A stretch of DNA of 64,000 bases from Zygnema cylindricum (taxonomy: Eukaryota > Streptophyta > Zygnematophyceae > Zygnematales > Zygnemataceae). Below the pieces are notes generated by a model. The model worked only from the letters and a program-made list of their open reading frames with translations. It ran no database searches and was not told the origin of the DNA. Position numbers and translations under genes: made by a program. Shown here piece by piece: positions 1 to 14,363 of this stretch. Where the stretch lies: NCBI GenBank assembly GCA_037447655.1, contig JBBHKE010002023.1:124001-188000 (forward strand), given 5' to 3'. Numbering within the stretch: position 1 is the stretch's first letter; each line of letters opens with the position of its first letter.

Positions 1-110
1 CCTCAGCTTTTTTACAAGCTTTTCATCACAACTATGAAATTTTTTGAGCAGAAAACCATAAACATATATATAAAAAAAGGGAGACGGAAAAAAAAAACAT
101 TATCACTTAC

Positions 111-3100
111 TTCTTCTTCATTTCCTTCGTCCTCCACCAACTCCGTCCTTATACAGGCCTCTATTTTGCAACTATACTCGCTTTTCCCTCCTCTTTCCGA
201 CTCTTTTTTAAACTCTTCGGTCAAAATTTGATACACAAAAATTCTTCGATTCGGTTTTAACCGCTCCCCACAACAAATAGCAAGACGAATCGTCCCATTA
301 CAAGAATTAGTGTGGACTGAAAGTACTGGAAATGGGTGTTGAAGGACAAGTTTTGGAGTTAATCCCTTCAATTCCTCAGCAGTACAATTAGGTCCCTTAT
401 TGTTACATTGAATAGTACAATCCTTAAACTTATCTCCAGGATAATTCTTGTCTCCATTTAATTTGTACACCTCATTTGATAGAGGACTTATGAAATTCTC
501 TTTCGAAACAGGATTTTTTTCCAGAGGCAAAACTTTGTCTTTCAAAATATGATGGTTTTCCGAAACCAAATCTTTTTCTTGTGAAAAACTGTGTTTTTCC
601 AAAGGCAAAACTAATTCTTGGGAACGATCTTGACAAGTGGGTTCTACAGGCTTATCTTGTCTCAGTATATTAGAGTGAATATTAGAGAAGTTAGGAACAG
701 TATTAGATTGCATATCAAGGGATTCTTGTTGTTTTGGATTTACTGGAGCTGGAACTTCAGGATTCAAAAAAGTAGGTAAAAAAGAACCAGAAATAGATGG
801 GGATTGTGTGAGCTCATCTTGAGATCTTTCTTCTTTTAAAGGTGTGTTTTTTGCCATATTCTCCAAATATGGAGGGCTCTTTAGAGTTTGACTATCATGT
901 TTACCTCTCGACGGGCCCAAAAACAAAGGAGGGTAAGCAGATTTTCCCGATTTACTTCGCACATTTACTCTATTTTGTTTTTTTTCAATTGAATATTGAC
1001 GTTTTGAGACAATATTCCCTTGACTACAAGATGGAGATGACTGAGACGTGTGCAATATGGAGGTGGGTTTTGTCCCATTTGTTTCTTTTCCATTAACTTC
1101 GAGAACCTCTCGACCATCGAAAAGATGCCTTGAGTTGACAAGATCCAAAAAAAATTGTTTAGGAGATGCCTTAGACTGTGAGTTCTCGGGACTCTTGTAT
1201 TCATCCCCAATTTTACGTTTAGAATCCAATGATAACTGAATTTTATTTCCCACTTTTGCTTCAAAATTTGCCAAAACACTAAAATCCAAAAGATTTTCTG
1301 CCCCGCGAGCATCAGCTGAATGAAAAGATATTCCTCCCGAACTGTTTTCAAAACCTGAACTCCTATTGGTCGGAAATGGAGCATCTGTTTCCTCCGAATC
1401 TGTTGAATTTTCTACAGTTTCCTCAACAATCTCAGGTTTTTTCTCGACAGCATCCTCAACAATCCCAGCAATTTTTTTGAGATTGTGGTTTTGAAGATTA
1501 CAGTTTTCGAGCTTTAAACGGCCGGGCAAAGGCGAGGGGGACCCATGAACTCTACCTGGCGATAAATTATCTCCTTCTTCGATTTCCTCAAAGTCGTTTT
1601 GCAATTTTGGAGTACTGAATAAAATTTTAGCCTCGCACTCATCTTCCTCTATTGGACTCTGTTCTCTACTATAATATGTTTGTTCTGCACCGTAAGTTTT
1701 TTCCTTAGAACAAAAATGCTGGACTCTTTCTGTTCCATGAACAGTTTCCGTTTGCCGTAATTTTGTTATACTACTATGCTCCACTGGTGAAGAAGTCTTA
1801 TTCTTGGAACAAAAAAACTGTATCATTTCCGGTCCATGAACCGTTTCCATTCCGTTTACAGTTTCAGTTCCCCGTAATTCAGAACTAATACTTTCCTCTA
1901 CTGGTGAAGAAGGCCATTGAGTTGCCTCCACAATATTATCGTCAAGAGAGGGACCTTCAGTTTCACTATCCTCTCCCACTGCCATAGATTTAAACTTTTC
2001 CTCCGAATTCTGAGAGACAGGTGAATCAAGTTCTTCCGAGCAGAAAATATTTGATTTTTGTACCGAAAGATTTTCTTGAATGGAAAAAGGCCTCTTTCCA
2101 GTCAGAACAGTCATACCCTCCCCTTCTTTTATCACTGTGGAAGTAGTTTTCTTCACCTCAAGATTGTTTAACTGGTCTCTTTTGGTACTTTCAGAACTTT
2201 TGATTGGGGAAGAACCAAACCCTGTATCTGAAAAATGGTAATTTTCTGTCCTCTGTTCAGAAACGATTCGACATTCTTTTTCGACTCCTGTTTGTCTTCT
2301 CTGTTTCGGACTATTTAATTGAGAATCAAATTCAGAAAAAGAATCCACACGCTTTTTAGAATGTTCGAAATTCTCGTTAGGAAGCACAAATGAAACATGT
2401 CTGTCGTTTTTCATAGGACTTTGATCAGAAATTGGTCCTAATTTCTGAATGTGATTCGTCTTGTCTCCCAGAACTTCAGAAATATGTAGATAATTTTTTA
2501 CCGTTTCGAGAAAAGGACGTCCACTTTCAGCATTTGGGTCTTCAGTTTCTTCATCTTCAATTCCAACCACAGGAGAAGATATTTTAGTTTTTGCTTCGGT
2601 TTTAACCAAATCCTTGGCGCTATTTCCGCTAACTTGGCTATTTTTCTGACTCATATCAAGATAACTAGATGCACATTTGCCTTCCACTGCTGATTCTTCA
2701 CCAATAATTCCTTTCATCTTAAATTTCATATCATTGGTTTCTCTTTGTTGAAAAGATCGGTGTTCTTTCTCCTCAATTAGCCCAATATTCATATCATTTT
2801 CGATTGCTAACTGACACCTGTCTTCAGAATTTTGAACAAAAGATGGTCCAGAAAGATTCTTTTTTCTCGAACAACATGACTTAACGCTTCGTTTTCGTTT
2901 CCTACACCACATCAAATTGTCAATCTTAGTTGTAGATGTAAGACCCACAGTATTTATTCCTTGATCTGAGATATTTTTTACAATAAAAATATTTCTACTC
3001 TTTGGACTTTCTTGTGAAAAATCCTTCTTCTCACCGAAAAAAAGACCCCTTTCTTCCCGACTTGAAGAACCTCGATCACCTTTCTCATTTCTATGAAAAC

Positions 3101-6100
3101 TATCGTCAGAAGATTCGACTACTACCTTTACGATATTTTGAGTTCCTTTACTTTTTTCCGCTCTTGTCTTCTCTTGAACCACTGCATCCACTTGAACAGA
3201 GGTGTTCATATGACTAGATTCAAAATCATTCGATGTTTCCCTAACAATCTTTATAAAACAAGTTGATGTACAAGTTTTTACTCTCTCCTTCTCCCCTTTA
3301 TTTGAAACTGCATCCTGAATTCCTATATCACCTTCCCCTTCAATGGCATATTCGTTACTGATTTTTTCAGAATCAGTTATACTTTTTCTGCTTAAAGCCT
3401 TTCTCTGTGAAATATTAACGCCTATTTCTTCTTTGTTTGAATCTGTGATAAATTCATTTTCCTTCTTAACTTTGTTTTCCCCATGGTCCGCAATTTCTCG
3501 TGTCATCGATGTAATTAATGTTTTCCAGACTTCCTCTATTGTGGTACATTCTAACTTAGAGCCCAAATGACCTTTCTTCAAAACATCTTTACTTTCTTGT
3601 ATAGATTCTTGAAACAAAGAGCATAAATTTTCAAAGTAAAACGTTGTTTTCTCAGGAAAAGAAACGGAAGGCTTTCTGGACCATTGGTTTCTAGAAAGTT
3701 TCAGTGTTTTTGAACTCTCTGTCTCTCTTGAGCTTTTTCTGACTGATGATAAAGACCTTCCTCTATGTCTCCTTGTTCTCATTTGCAAATTGCTTGTTTG
3801 TTTGCGTAAACCAAAAAAATCCTTCGAAAAGTTACAAGGCGACTTTTTGGGACTAAAACCCTCCGAGGAAGACTCCATTTGTGTCTCACTCGCATGAGTA
3901 TCCTTTTCTTCATTTTCTTCCTCACTTTTCCCACGAAAAAAAATCTCATCCTCACTTTTCCGACAAAAAACTTTCTCTTCCTCGACTCTATAAATTTGCT
4001 CATTTTGCAACACAGTTTGGAAATCGGCAAATTTATGAGGCGTTAACGATTCCTTGTTTTCAGTTCCAAAAGAAGAACCTCCCACTTGGCTATTATTAAC
4101 CGTAGTATTCCAAGAGGGAAGAAAAGACAAAGAATACGGATCATCATCGGCTTCCTCTGTCTCCCTCTCCCTCTCCATCCCCCTCCTTTCCCCTCCCTCT
4201 TCCTCTCCTTGCCCCTCCTCCCTCCCCCTCCCTCTACCTCTCCCTCTCCCTCTCCCTCTCTTGCTCCCTTTCCCTCTTCCTTTCCCTTTCCCTCTCCCTC
4301 CTGCTTGGCTATTATTACAAACCTTAGTATTCCAGAAGGGGGAAAATGACAAAGAATACAAGCGGTCATCGTCGTCTTCCTCATCGAAAGAACTTGGGAT
4401 TGAAGAATGAATTTCATTGGTGTCTAAAACCTTCTTTAATGTTGTATTCTTGCAATATTTTTCTCCAAGATTATCTTTTTCAGGTACAGCTTGTCTCGTT
4501 TTATCTAGTCCCTGAATTGTCTCCCTCCCAATCATAGAATCAGTACATTTCTCTCCCTCGATTGAGTTTCTTTCGGTGCAATTTTTTCCTACAGGTTTAT
4601 GCTCAAGTACAATTCGTCTCGAAAAATCTAGTCCCTGAATTGTCTCCTTACCAATTAAAGATTCAGTATTTTTCTCTCCCTCAATTTTTTTCCCACTTTT
4701 GGTCTCTAAACCAATGCCATCGTTAAGAGTATCACATAAAATATTTTTATCCTTCGTTTTTGATATATCCATATATTCTGTCTCCGTAATCCCCTCGTTA
4801 AAATCAATGGGACTGATTTTTACGCCAAATTCATCTACAACTCCACCTCTATTAGAATGTCTTCCATCAGAAGATTTTAGTTTAAGATCAGAAGATTTTA
4901 TTTTAACGTCAGAAGGTTTAGAAGTACCACCATTCCCAAATTTTCGACTGATTAAAAAATTATTACAAGCGTATTTTGGAGTAAATTTCACATCTTTGTT
5001 TTCTTCAGCTTCACTCGATGTTTCTTCAGTAGAACAATCTTCCATTCGTCTGGTTTCTGTTCCTCCTCTTCCTCCTTTCCCATTGCAAAAAGCATCTGGC
5101 CTCTCAGTATCTCTTCTCTCAATTCTGCAATCAAATTGATCTCTACATATTTTAAGTTCTTGAGAACAAATTTTGGACTCTCCTTTCTCTAATCTTCCGT
5201 TTTCTAATCCTCCATTATTAGTAACCGCCTGTCGTCCTCCTTGACTTTCCACTTGACTTTCTCCTCGCATTTTTACTTGACTCTCTCCTTGACTTCCTCC
5301 TTGACGAACTCCATTTATGAAATTAAGTTTCCGAGACAGAAAAGCACATCGTGCTTCATCTTGTGACTTATCCGAATTGTCCACTTCATGTGATTTCTTC
5401 CAATTCCCCTTGCTACAAACATTCGAATCAATGTATAAATTAACGTTTAAATCAAGGTTTAGATCAGCGTTTAAATCAACGTTTAAATCAAAGTCATTTA
5501 CAGTACCTTCTCTGTCAGAAAGACTTCGATTAGGATGCTCCATAGGAATACTACAACCGGAATTACCGATGACTTGGTTTTGAATTAATTCATTTCGAGG
5601 AGTAAGCCTCACTTTCTCGCACTCCATTTCTCCTTGTTCCCCTTTTTTATCCAGTCTATTTATGGTTTCCATTCCGTCCCGTTCTACAAAATCATTTGCT
5701 CCCTCAGCATCTGTTCTTTGAATTCTGCAATTTCCCTCACTGAAGAGATAAGGGACAATACAGCTTTTCTCCCTAAATATTTCATGTTCTTGAGACAGAC
5801 TTCTACATATAGTTTGTCCTAATCCTTTAGTTTCCATATTTTGACATCCATCTTGACAAGCTTCAGGTACTGAACATTCTGTTTGATTTTGTTCGTGGGA
5901 CGGTAAAACAGGTCCTCGAAAAGGATTTAATAAGTCGTCATCAGTTTCCTTCCTAAAAGGATGAAGAAATCCAGGTTTTTCTGGTTGGTTTTGAGTATCA
6001 AATGAGTCATTAGAAGAAAAAGTCAAAGTTTTGTCCTCATATGTATTTTTTTCTTGACCAGCTGAAGTAGAAGCATCGTGTATAGGAGTATCATATGTTT

Positions 6101-9100
6101 CTGGATCACAAATAAAACAACAAGGTAAAAAAAAAAAAGCAATTTATACGCAATTCGTTGTCAACAAAATTATATCTACGATTCGAGCCCTCAATCCCAA
6201 TTCTAACCCAACTAGATTATTATTTCACGTCATTTGATCCAATTCTAACCCAAATTTGACCCTAATTCAACCTCAATCAACCTCGAATTTCGCCATAATG
6301 TGATTCCGTTATTCACTCTAATTCAACCTCGATTCAATCCCAACCCCAATTTAACTTCGATTTAACCCCAATTTAACCTCGATCTACCCCAATTTAACCT
6401 CGATTGAACCCCAAAATAAAGCCCAATTGTAATAGACGTAACTGCGAGTCAATACCATTTCAGCACCTTAATATATACAGCCACATTATCTAAAAAGAAG
6501 GCTTTAATTATTCTCTAAAGAGAGAGTAACACTGTCAGACAATGAGAAAAAATTGAGTCAAAAAAGTCGAGATATAAAAAGAAACCTATATTTTTTACCT
6601 TATATTTCTTACGCTTTAGTACTATGCAGATTTTCTGCTTCGTTATTGTCATATAAATTGAGATAGAAAAAGAACAACGACAGAAAACCTGTATTTCTTA
6701 CCTTTTTTCTTTAGTAAAGAGCATTTTTTATCTTAATTGTCATATTAATTGAAGAACAGCAACCGAAAGATTATATTCCTTACCTTTTTCTCTAGAAGAA
6801 TGCAAACTTTGTGCTTCTTTGCTGTTATATAAAGAATAGCACAAAAGACCTATCACTAAAAGACTGCAGTTCGACACCATTTATTTGTTTCTCTAGTAGA
6901 ATTCAAATTTTGTGCTTCTTTATTATCATGCAAACCAGAATACCTTTTTCTTTAGAAGAATGCAACTTTTCCTTCGACACTATTTCTAAAAGTGGTCGAT
7001 TGCTCGTTTCGTCCATCAAAATATCTCCTGGCAAATCCTTTTCCTGCAACAAATGGGGAAATTAAAATATTTCTTTCTCATTAAAAAAGATTTTGACATA
7101 AACATGCACGTTTTCCATTAAGACGGTATTTTTTCTAATTAGAATGGAAGTTTTTCAATGCAAGATTCAACCCTTTGACATTGCCAATGAAGAAGATCGC
7201 AAAATAATTAAAAAATATCGATTGTACTAAAGCCGAGGGGGAAGGATTCCCTTAAAACGAAAGTGGTACCCTAAAAGAGAGCTTCAAAAAAAGGATACTC
7301 ATTTTGATATTGTCATGCATATCTGTCTCCTTTCACCAATTTCCGATTAACTTCTTGCAAAACTTGTTTTAAATATCAGTGTTAAGGTCCACCCTCTCAT
7401 CTAAACTAAGATCTAGAGAAAAACAAAAAAAAACCAACAATATTAAGAAACAGAAAAACAGAAAAACAGAGAAAAAGAAATAAGAAGTTTAAATTAGATG
7501 CAACGATGAATGTCCTTTTCACATACTAAGCTCGTGACAACAATCTTTAGTCAAATTTTGTAACTTTAGTCAGGTTTCCAAAACAAGGAAAAGACCTGAA
7601 AAGTATGCCTCCGGGAAGATTCTGGACACGAATTTCCATCCCGCGAATCAGAATGGTGAGGAAATCCTCCTGAATTTAATAGATTCATTGAATCTGAACA
7701 CTTCTCGTCAGCTTCAAGTTCATGCACACTTTCTGGTAGTGATGAAGAATTTGAAATTTCCAAAATTAAATCACGGTATTCAATTGGTGGTATTTTCGAC
7801 GATTCTCCTCGAACATTATCTTTTACAAGTGAAGTTCTATGTCTCTTTGCAATTTTATTTCTATTCAAAGGAAAAGGGAGTGGCCAATTGTGACTGTCAT
7901 GTGTCGGGGATTTTTCTTCCCAAGGAAATTTTCTTTTTTTTCTTTGTCCTCTTTCTTTCCTTTTCACAAATCTTCCATTGATAGGGAGATCCGTTAGTGG
8001 TAGTTGTCTTTTACGTGCCTGCAAGATGCCAAAATAAGTCCATTCAGTCAAAAATAAATCAGAAAAAAACATAACAAATATTTGAATATCTTCCAAAACG
8101 TACGGTGAAAAAAAGGCGTAGCGACTCAAATTTTTAATTGGTTCAATTTTGAATATGACAAAAATCCTTACATAAAGTTTGACATAATGGCAAAATTTCA
8201 ACAAACATCTTCATTATTTAATCGATTAAGACTGTCTCATTCAATAAGCTTTCTCGGCTATCGACGAAAATGACAACTGATTGTGTCTCAGCTCCAAATA
8301 AATTCGGGAACAAATTAGCAACAAATTTGCATTATTTTGTATTTGCTTTTACCTTCTTACAGTTTTTTTCATATACTATTCATACAATTTAGTGCTACTC
8401 ACCTTAATAGGTGTAGAATCCATCGTCCCTTCACTTGAAAGTTCAAAACCTTCAATTCCACCTCTTTGGGGAATATTAATTTTTTGGTCATCCTCTTTTT
8501 GAATTTCTGGCTCTAATGACTCATCAAAGCCCTCCAAAAAGTTAACATCCTCATTTTTACTTTGTTGACGAACATTTTCAGTTCCCAGGTCCGTTTGCTT
8601 GGCGTTGTTTAGTGATGACATCAAAAGATTTTTGGTATTGCTTTTATGCAAGTAAAATGCCTGCAAAAAGAAGTATACATAAACATAAAAAAGGCGATGA
8701 ATTTAAGGTACTAAAGGTAGTCACTATAGGCATTGATCTTAAGGTTCAGTAACTACCTAAGACTTATTTAATTTCTTTAGGAATATAGACGATGTCTTTC
8801 TAATTTATTCACCACTTTAAAATACAAATTTAGCATGAAAAACATAATATTTCCTTTTAGTGGAGGTGAGCACCTACACTTTCATTGGAAAATGAAAAAA
8901 TATAATTGAATTACTAAAATAAAAAAAAGGATATGCAGTACACCATTCATAAGGGTCCAACTGAATTTGGATACAGTGCCGAATCGAGAATAATGTGGTC
9001 AATATAAACTCACATTGCAGAAATAAAGAAGTACTTTTTCTAGATCATACATCGATAATTTAACAAACAAAGACTTCCCAGACAGTTTCAGATAAATTAC

Positions 9101-9233
9101 TCACTTCAAATCCTGTCAACTTTCTTCGTTTTGATTTATTCCAATCGAAACCTTTGTGTTCCTGTTCCATAGTTTTTCTCCAAACAGCTTCAGGAGTATC
9201 GCCGATATTCTTCTTACCTTCCTCACATTGTAC
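111..9233 (-). CDS. very large disordered, probably nuclear protein (5 exons, partial at both ends)
   Basis: Five minus-strand exons fit by splice sites and phase: 9233-9105 (donor GTGAGT), 8660-8403 (donor GTGAGT), 8018-7596 (weak donor GTCTTT), 7043-6944 (donor GTATTC, phase 1) and 6100-111 (donor GTAAGT, so the message runs on past the left edge). Together they give about 2,246 residues. The first exon carries GDTPEAVWRKTMEQ followed by basic KSKRRK. The rest is Ser/Glu/Lys-rich and disordered, with basic clusters such as RKRKR. The 5,990-base exon contains internal duplications (YSLSF-P-WNT twice around 4080-4390, an EKxTxSxIGxETIQGLD unit twice around 4480-4690), DLN-type repeats and a Gly/Arg tract coded by a CCCTCT microsatellite. 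The last 80 residues (HPFPVLSVHTN to LVEDEGNEEE) look like the start of a folded domain completed outside the window. A DNA-repair scaffold such as SPIDR, or an FYRC-type chromatin protein, crossed my mind, but no family match is secure. The upstream exons were not found. Confidence 0.7.
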
Positions 9234-9259
9234 CTGTTCACCGAAACAGTCAAGCCATA

Positions 9260-9545
9260 ATTACTGTTGACAAAGTTGCTGGTGTCAGATTTACTATTGT
9301 TGACATTATTAATGTTGACATAATCACTGTTGACATAATCACTGTTGACATAATTACTGTTGGCATTTACTGTTGACATAATTACTGTTGAAATTTTCTG
9401 TTGACATAATTACTGTTGACATAATCAACTCTTGACATATTACTATTGACATAATTACTGTTGTTGACATAAATGATTACTGTTGACCAAATTACTACTG
9501 TTGACCATACCTACTGTTGACATTTTTACTGTTAACATGACTATT
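9260..9545. repeat. TGTTGACATAATTAC microsatellite
   Basis: About fifteen imperfect copies of a 12-18 base unit (TGTTGACATAAT/TTAC) lie just 5' of the first visible exon of the large minus-strand gene, probably inside its intron. Each minus-strand unit contains TCAACAG, so it presents a string of AG dinucleotides near a genuine acceptor. Confidence 0.85.
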
Positions 9546-9681
9546 GTTAAAGTCTGGAAAAAATCAGCAAACTTTATACAAAAGGACAGGAAAATCCTAC
9601 AAAGGGAGCAAATTTGGACGAGTTAAAACTAGTGGAATGGTTAAATGTGAGTGTTTGAAAATTCCTTTAAAATTGATGCTA

Positions 9682-9842
9682 CACCGCCGATTGCTATTAG
9701 AGTTGATCACTCTAATTCAAGTGAGTAATTTTTGACTAAAATCACAAATTGGTGTTATTATAACTATTTAGTCAAGTGGCCCGTAACGAGCCACGTGGCA
9801 AAACAAAATCAAGAGTAATAAAGTGTTAACACAAACCTATGT
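9682..9842. mobile_element. half copy of a CACC-type MITE
   Basis: It starts CACCGCCGATTGCTATTAGAG after a TA and matches the left half of the neighbouring complete element (same ATCACTCTAA, TTAAC and GCCACGTGGC blocks in the same order). The right inverted half is missing; the next element begins at once. Confidence 0.6.
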
Positions 9843-9843
9843 A

Positions 9844-10277
9844 CACCTCCCATCGCTATTAGAGTTAATCACTCTAACTCCAAGTCGTGTTTTTTTAACT
9901 AAAAAAATCATAAAATAGTGTTAATAGCACTATTTAAGTAAGTGGCGCATAATGCGCCATGTGGCAGAACATAATTTAGTGTAGCTAATTCTATTAAAGT
10001 GGTAACAAAAATAGTTTACTATCTCAAAAACCTTGTTGAGATATTATACCTCCCAATCATTATTAAAGTTAGTGAATTAATCGATAATAAAGTTCAAATT
10101 TTAGTAGAAAGTAACACTAAATTAGAATTAACTACATTAAATAGTGTTTTGCAACGTGGCTTATTATGAGCCACTTACTTCAATAGTGCTATTAAGTATT
10201 AACACTAATTTATGATTTCGGTAAAAACAAAAAGTCACTCAAATTAAAGTTATTAACTCGAATAGCGATGGGAGGTG
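9844..10277. mobile_element. fold-back MITE, CACCTCCCATCGC family
   Basis: The 434-bp element has long imperfect inverted repeats: CACCTCCCATCGCTATTAGA at the left and its complement ending GCGATGGGAGGTG at the right. The inverted homology extends inward (GTGGC/GCCAC blocks, TTAACACTA). There is no coding potential, so it is non-autonomous. It is preceded by TA; the right flank is AA. Confidence 0.75.
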
Positions 10278-10279
10278 AA

Positions 10280-12410
10280 GTATCTCAGGAAAATAATTTA
10301 AAAGTCAACACATATATGGTGTCAAGAAATTCAAAAAATTGCTTCCAAAAAATAAATTAACGGGTCGAAGAAATCGACTGACAAAAATAATTAGCTGTAG
10401 TTAGGCATAAGTCAGCAATGAACCTTGAAAAACCCTTAAAAAGCTGAAAAAAAAGGCTAAAAGGCCCTTGAAATGTTTAAAAAAACCTCAAAAACGTTAA
10501 TAAAACCCTTAAAAAGTTAGGAAACTTTTAGAAACATTAAGAAAACCCATAAAACTATGAAAAAAAGCTAAAAAAACGGTAAAACAAGCTAAAATTAACA
10601 ATGGTGTTTGTGTGTTACATGTAAACAGGGGGAGGAGGGAAGGGAGAGGAGGAGGGAAGGGGGAGGGGGAGAGGGAAACTGACCACAAATTTGGGACCCC
10701 TTTCTCCTTGTTGAATTTCCAACACAAATGTATGTTTGCAGAAAGTACGAATAACGGAATAACCAACTGGAAAAGGTATCCTATCGGTTCCCTGCATCGG
10801 AAAAGACAAATTTTTAGAAAATTTTGAGGAAAATTTCAGAAAAATTTTGAGAAAAATTTGACCTGACATAAAAGAGACCGAAAACCTTAATAAAAAAAAA
10901 GGGGGAAAAAGAGGGGAGAGAATAGAAAAAGCTAAAAAAATAGCAAAAAACAAAAGCAAATAAATAATACAACAGCAACCGAAAAAATAGCAATAATAAC
11001 AATAATAATAATAATACGTTGCAAAAATGTTTTGGTCCAACTTTTTGTTCCTAAAACGGACGAAAAATTAGTGAAACATTTCAACACAAATATTTTTCTA
11101 AACAAATATTTCGCAAACAGATGTTTTCCAAACAGAGATTCTTTAACTCTAAGGAATCTATCTATAATTTCTGAAGGCAAAAGAAAATGGAACAAAATTA
11201 CAAAAAGTATTAATTAAAAATGTGGAAACACACGTATAGCTTAAATTCTCTCTCTTTTTTCTCTCCTTTTTCTCTCACATACTTTCTTCCAGAAACTAAA
11301 AAAGAAAAAAAATGCTCTTGGAGGCAAACTTCAATTTTATCCAAAAACTATTATGAAAAAAAAAGTGAATCATTGAATTTAAAAAAAAAAAAAAAAACCT
11401 GATGCAATATACACATTTTACAGATTAAATTTCGTGATATATATATTTTTGAACTTCACTACTTTAAGACAGAGGAGCTTTGTAGTACAATATTTTTTAT
11501 TTTTATTTTCAATACATCAGCCACTGCCAAATGACATTTCTGTAAATAATTTTACATTGTTTTTGCATTTGTTTTGCAGTTTTTTTTATTTTGCATTTTT
11601 TTTTTTTTGCAGTTTTTTTGCAATTTTTTGGAGTTTTTGTTTTACCAGCGTTCCTCTTGAGAGAATAACAAAAAAATGGGAATAAAACGCAAATAAATAA
11701 AGGTTTGTATTTAATTAATTAATTACCCTTTCTTTGTTGAAATATCTCGCAGAAAAAGGGCCTTCATAAATGGTTCCAATTGACTGTATTTTAGTTCGGT
11801 CTTTTTTTTTTGTCATACTGTTTAATGATATATTTTATTTTTATGATTTATTTCTAATTAAGGGGAAAATTAGGGCAAAAATATAAACCATAATTTAACA
11901 TAATAATTTGAATTCCATGCAATAAAGTGCAAATTCTTTATTTTTCCAGAAACAAATGTTTATTCTTTCTTTAACAAGAAAAAGAAATGAGAGATAAGGG
12001 GAAAGGAAAAGAAAAAAAAGCAAGTACTAATAATAACAATAATAATAATAACAGGGGTAAAAAGGATATAAAGGTAAACAAAGAAACAGAAGGCAGAGAA
12101 AGACAGAAGAAAGAAGAAAGGAAAAAGAAAGGTAAAAAGAATTTGCGGGAAAAAGTTTTATTTCCAAAACATTAAAAGTTACTACTGTAGAGATGATGAG
12201 GAAAGATGGTTTGCAGAAAAAAAAGTAGTCTTTTCAAAACTTTGAAAGTTCAAACTTGAAAGTTATTTAGATTTTAGAAATTTTTGGCGCCTTCCAGAAT
12301 CCAAATGTCCAAACTGAGCAAGGGAACACAGATTGCAGGATACAGTACGGTACGGTAAGGTACGGAATCGAAAAGTGCGAAGTCGGTATGCTACAGTACA
12401 GCAATGTGCA
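10280..12410. other. AT-rich region without a recognisable gene
   Basis: Contains T-runs and A-runs, AAAACC-type low complexity (10430-10600), a purine-rich tract (10627-10680), an AATAAT microsatellite (10990-11020) and poly-A (11380-11400). Open frames here are low-complexity lysine- or phenylalanine-rich translations without splice support. Confidence 0.6.
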
Positions 12411-12413
12411 GTA

Positions 12414-12629
12414 CACCGCCAATCGCTATTAGCGTTGTGTACGCTAATTCCGTTCCGCTTTTTTTTTTTTAATTCTCAAATAGAATTATCCATACTATTT
12501 AAGAAAAGCCCTAATTCCTAATTAGAGTAAACGATTTCTTCGAAAATTTCCAAATTCCCAATTAGCGTAAACCACGCTAATTATTCGTATACGCTAAAAA
12601 AACTTCTACGCTAATAGCGATTGGCGGTG
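12414..12629. mobile_element. MITE, CACCGCCAATCGC family, TA target duplication
   Basis: A 216-bp non-coding element flanked by TA on both sides. Its terminal inverted repeats are perfect for 22 bases (CACCGCCAATCGCTATTAGC and on), with inner GCGTAAA/TTTAGCGT inverted blocks. TA duplication is typical of Tc1/mariner-type (or some PIF-type) transposition; the superfamily is an inference because no transposase is present. Confidence 0.85.
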
Positions 12630-12639
12630 TAGTGTACAG

Positions 12640-14360
12640 TACAGACTCCAAAAGGGCGAAAAATTTCCAATTGAAAATAGAGTTCGCACGATACTATGAC
12701 GGGACGATACGGAGTCCACGCTTGCGAAACAATTTTGAATTGTAAATACAGTTCGCACGTTATTCTGAAGGATACGGTATGTTATGGAGTCCAAAAGTGT
12801 ACTGCAGCATAGTAGAGTTTAATTCATTAAATTGTGGCTGAAAATCATGAATAGTGTCGACAAAAATCTTTTAAAGAGAGTGGATTAAAATCTGCCACGT
12901 ATCGTTGCATTACAATATTATACGTTCTAACTTCACGTTAACACTGATAAATCCTGGTGGAAGCTATTTTCACCTATTTTTTGTCGCCTTATTGTACCTC
13001 TATGTATCTAATTGAGTAATTGTACTCGTTTCTTGTATTTTACGTACGCAAAAGTACAAGAGGCGTAAATTCCAAAACGCGAACAATTGAAATTGTCGGT
13101 ATTGGTACGAAGACCTACTGTATTGGTCACAAAAATACAAAACATCAAACTTTTCATCGGTGTGGACGGTCTTAATGAATCCAGCTGTCAGGATTACGTG
13201 TCGCTATGCGTGACAGTCTGTTGGCCATGTCAGGTATTATTTGCAAGCATGAAAGCAAACAGAAAACATGCCACGTTCTGCGTAAATTGTCCACACTTAC
13301 AGAAAGCTCACTGAATCTTGACCTTTTGTCTTTTTAGGCGTCATAACGTAAATCAACGTACGAAACGACATGTTGTATTGTTCAGTTTTGCAATCTACGC
13401 CTCTTGTACTTTTGCGAATGAAGACACAAAAATGTGTACGATCAAATAATTTATACCCAGGGTACACAGAGGTGAAAATAGCAAAACAAAAAGGCAAAAA
13501 TAGCACAAAAAAAAAAGAAAGGGCTCCCCTGGCTTTGGTAAATCAGAGCATCAAAGAATAAAAGCGATGTATCGATTGTATAACTAAACTTTTCCCGTGA
13601 AGAACCAAAGATTTTGTACTTAGTGGATGAGTAAACCAATGAGCGAACACTATTCGTGGTCCTCCCCTGTTCACTTTTTCATTTTTTTTTTATTTTTTTT
13701 GTTCCCAAGTACTCGGATGGTTCACCAATCGTGTTTTCTTAACAAAACTATTTTTTTTTCATAAAACTATTTTCTTAATAAAACTATTTTCTTAATAAAA
13801 CTATTTTCTTAACAAAACTATTTTCTTACTAAGATTATTTTCTTTGTATTGATTTATCGAGACCTTGTCTTTATGCACAACTTTAGTCCCCACACTCCAA
13901 GGTTCAACTGGAATCACGTAGTTTCAAGAATTTTGCCAATGTGTGATTGTGTATTGAGTTTAGTATTGTATTAAAAGTACAAAATTTTGATCACAAGATG
14001 TAGAAACGTTAGTACAAACTTTGAAAAACTAGATATAGAAACGCTAGTACAAAATTTTGATATCCAGATAAAGAAACATTAATAAAAATTTTCCATAATT
14101 AGATATAACATTAGTACATTTTTGTACTAAACATTCCCTGAATAAATACAAATATGTTTTCCACAAGACAGTTTGTATGCATAAAGGATGGACCTTCTAT
14201 AATGCACCTTACAATATGCTTTAAAATACTTGGATTCCCTATAATAAATATTGCGAATAATTGTGCTTTTCTTTCATCAACTGTATATAGTTTTTATCTA
14301 CATCTACATGGGCTCCTTATTAGTTGAGGGAATGGAAATAAAAAGCCGGTGTGGATCATA
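12640..14360. other. intergenic, no gene seen
   Basis: Apart from a short AAAACTATTTTCTTAATA tandem repeat (about 13740-13840, five copies) and GTACGG-type short motifs, I see no splice-supported coding region or RNA gene. Confidence 0.55.
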
Positions 14361-14363
14361 TAG

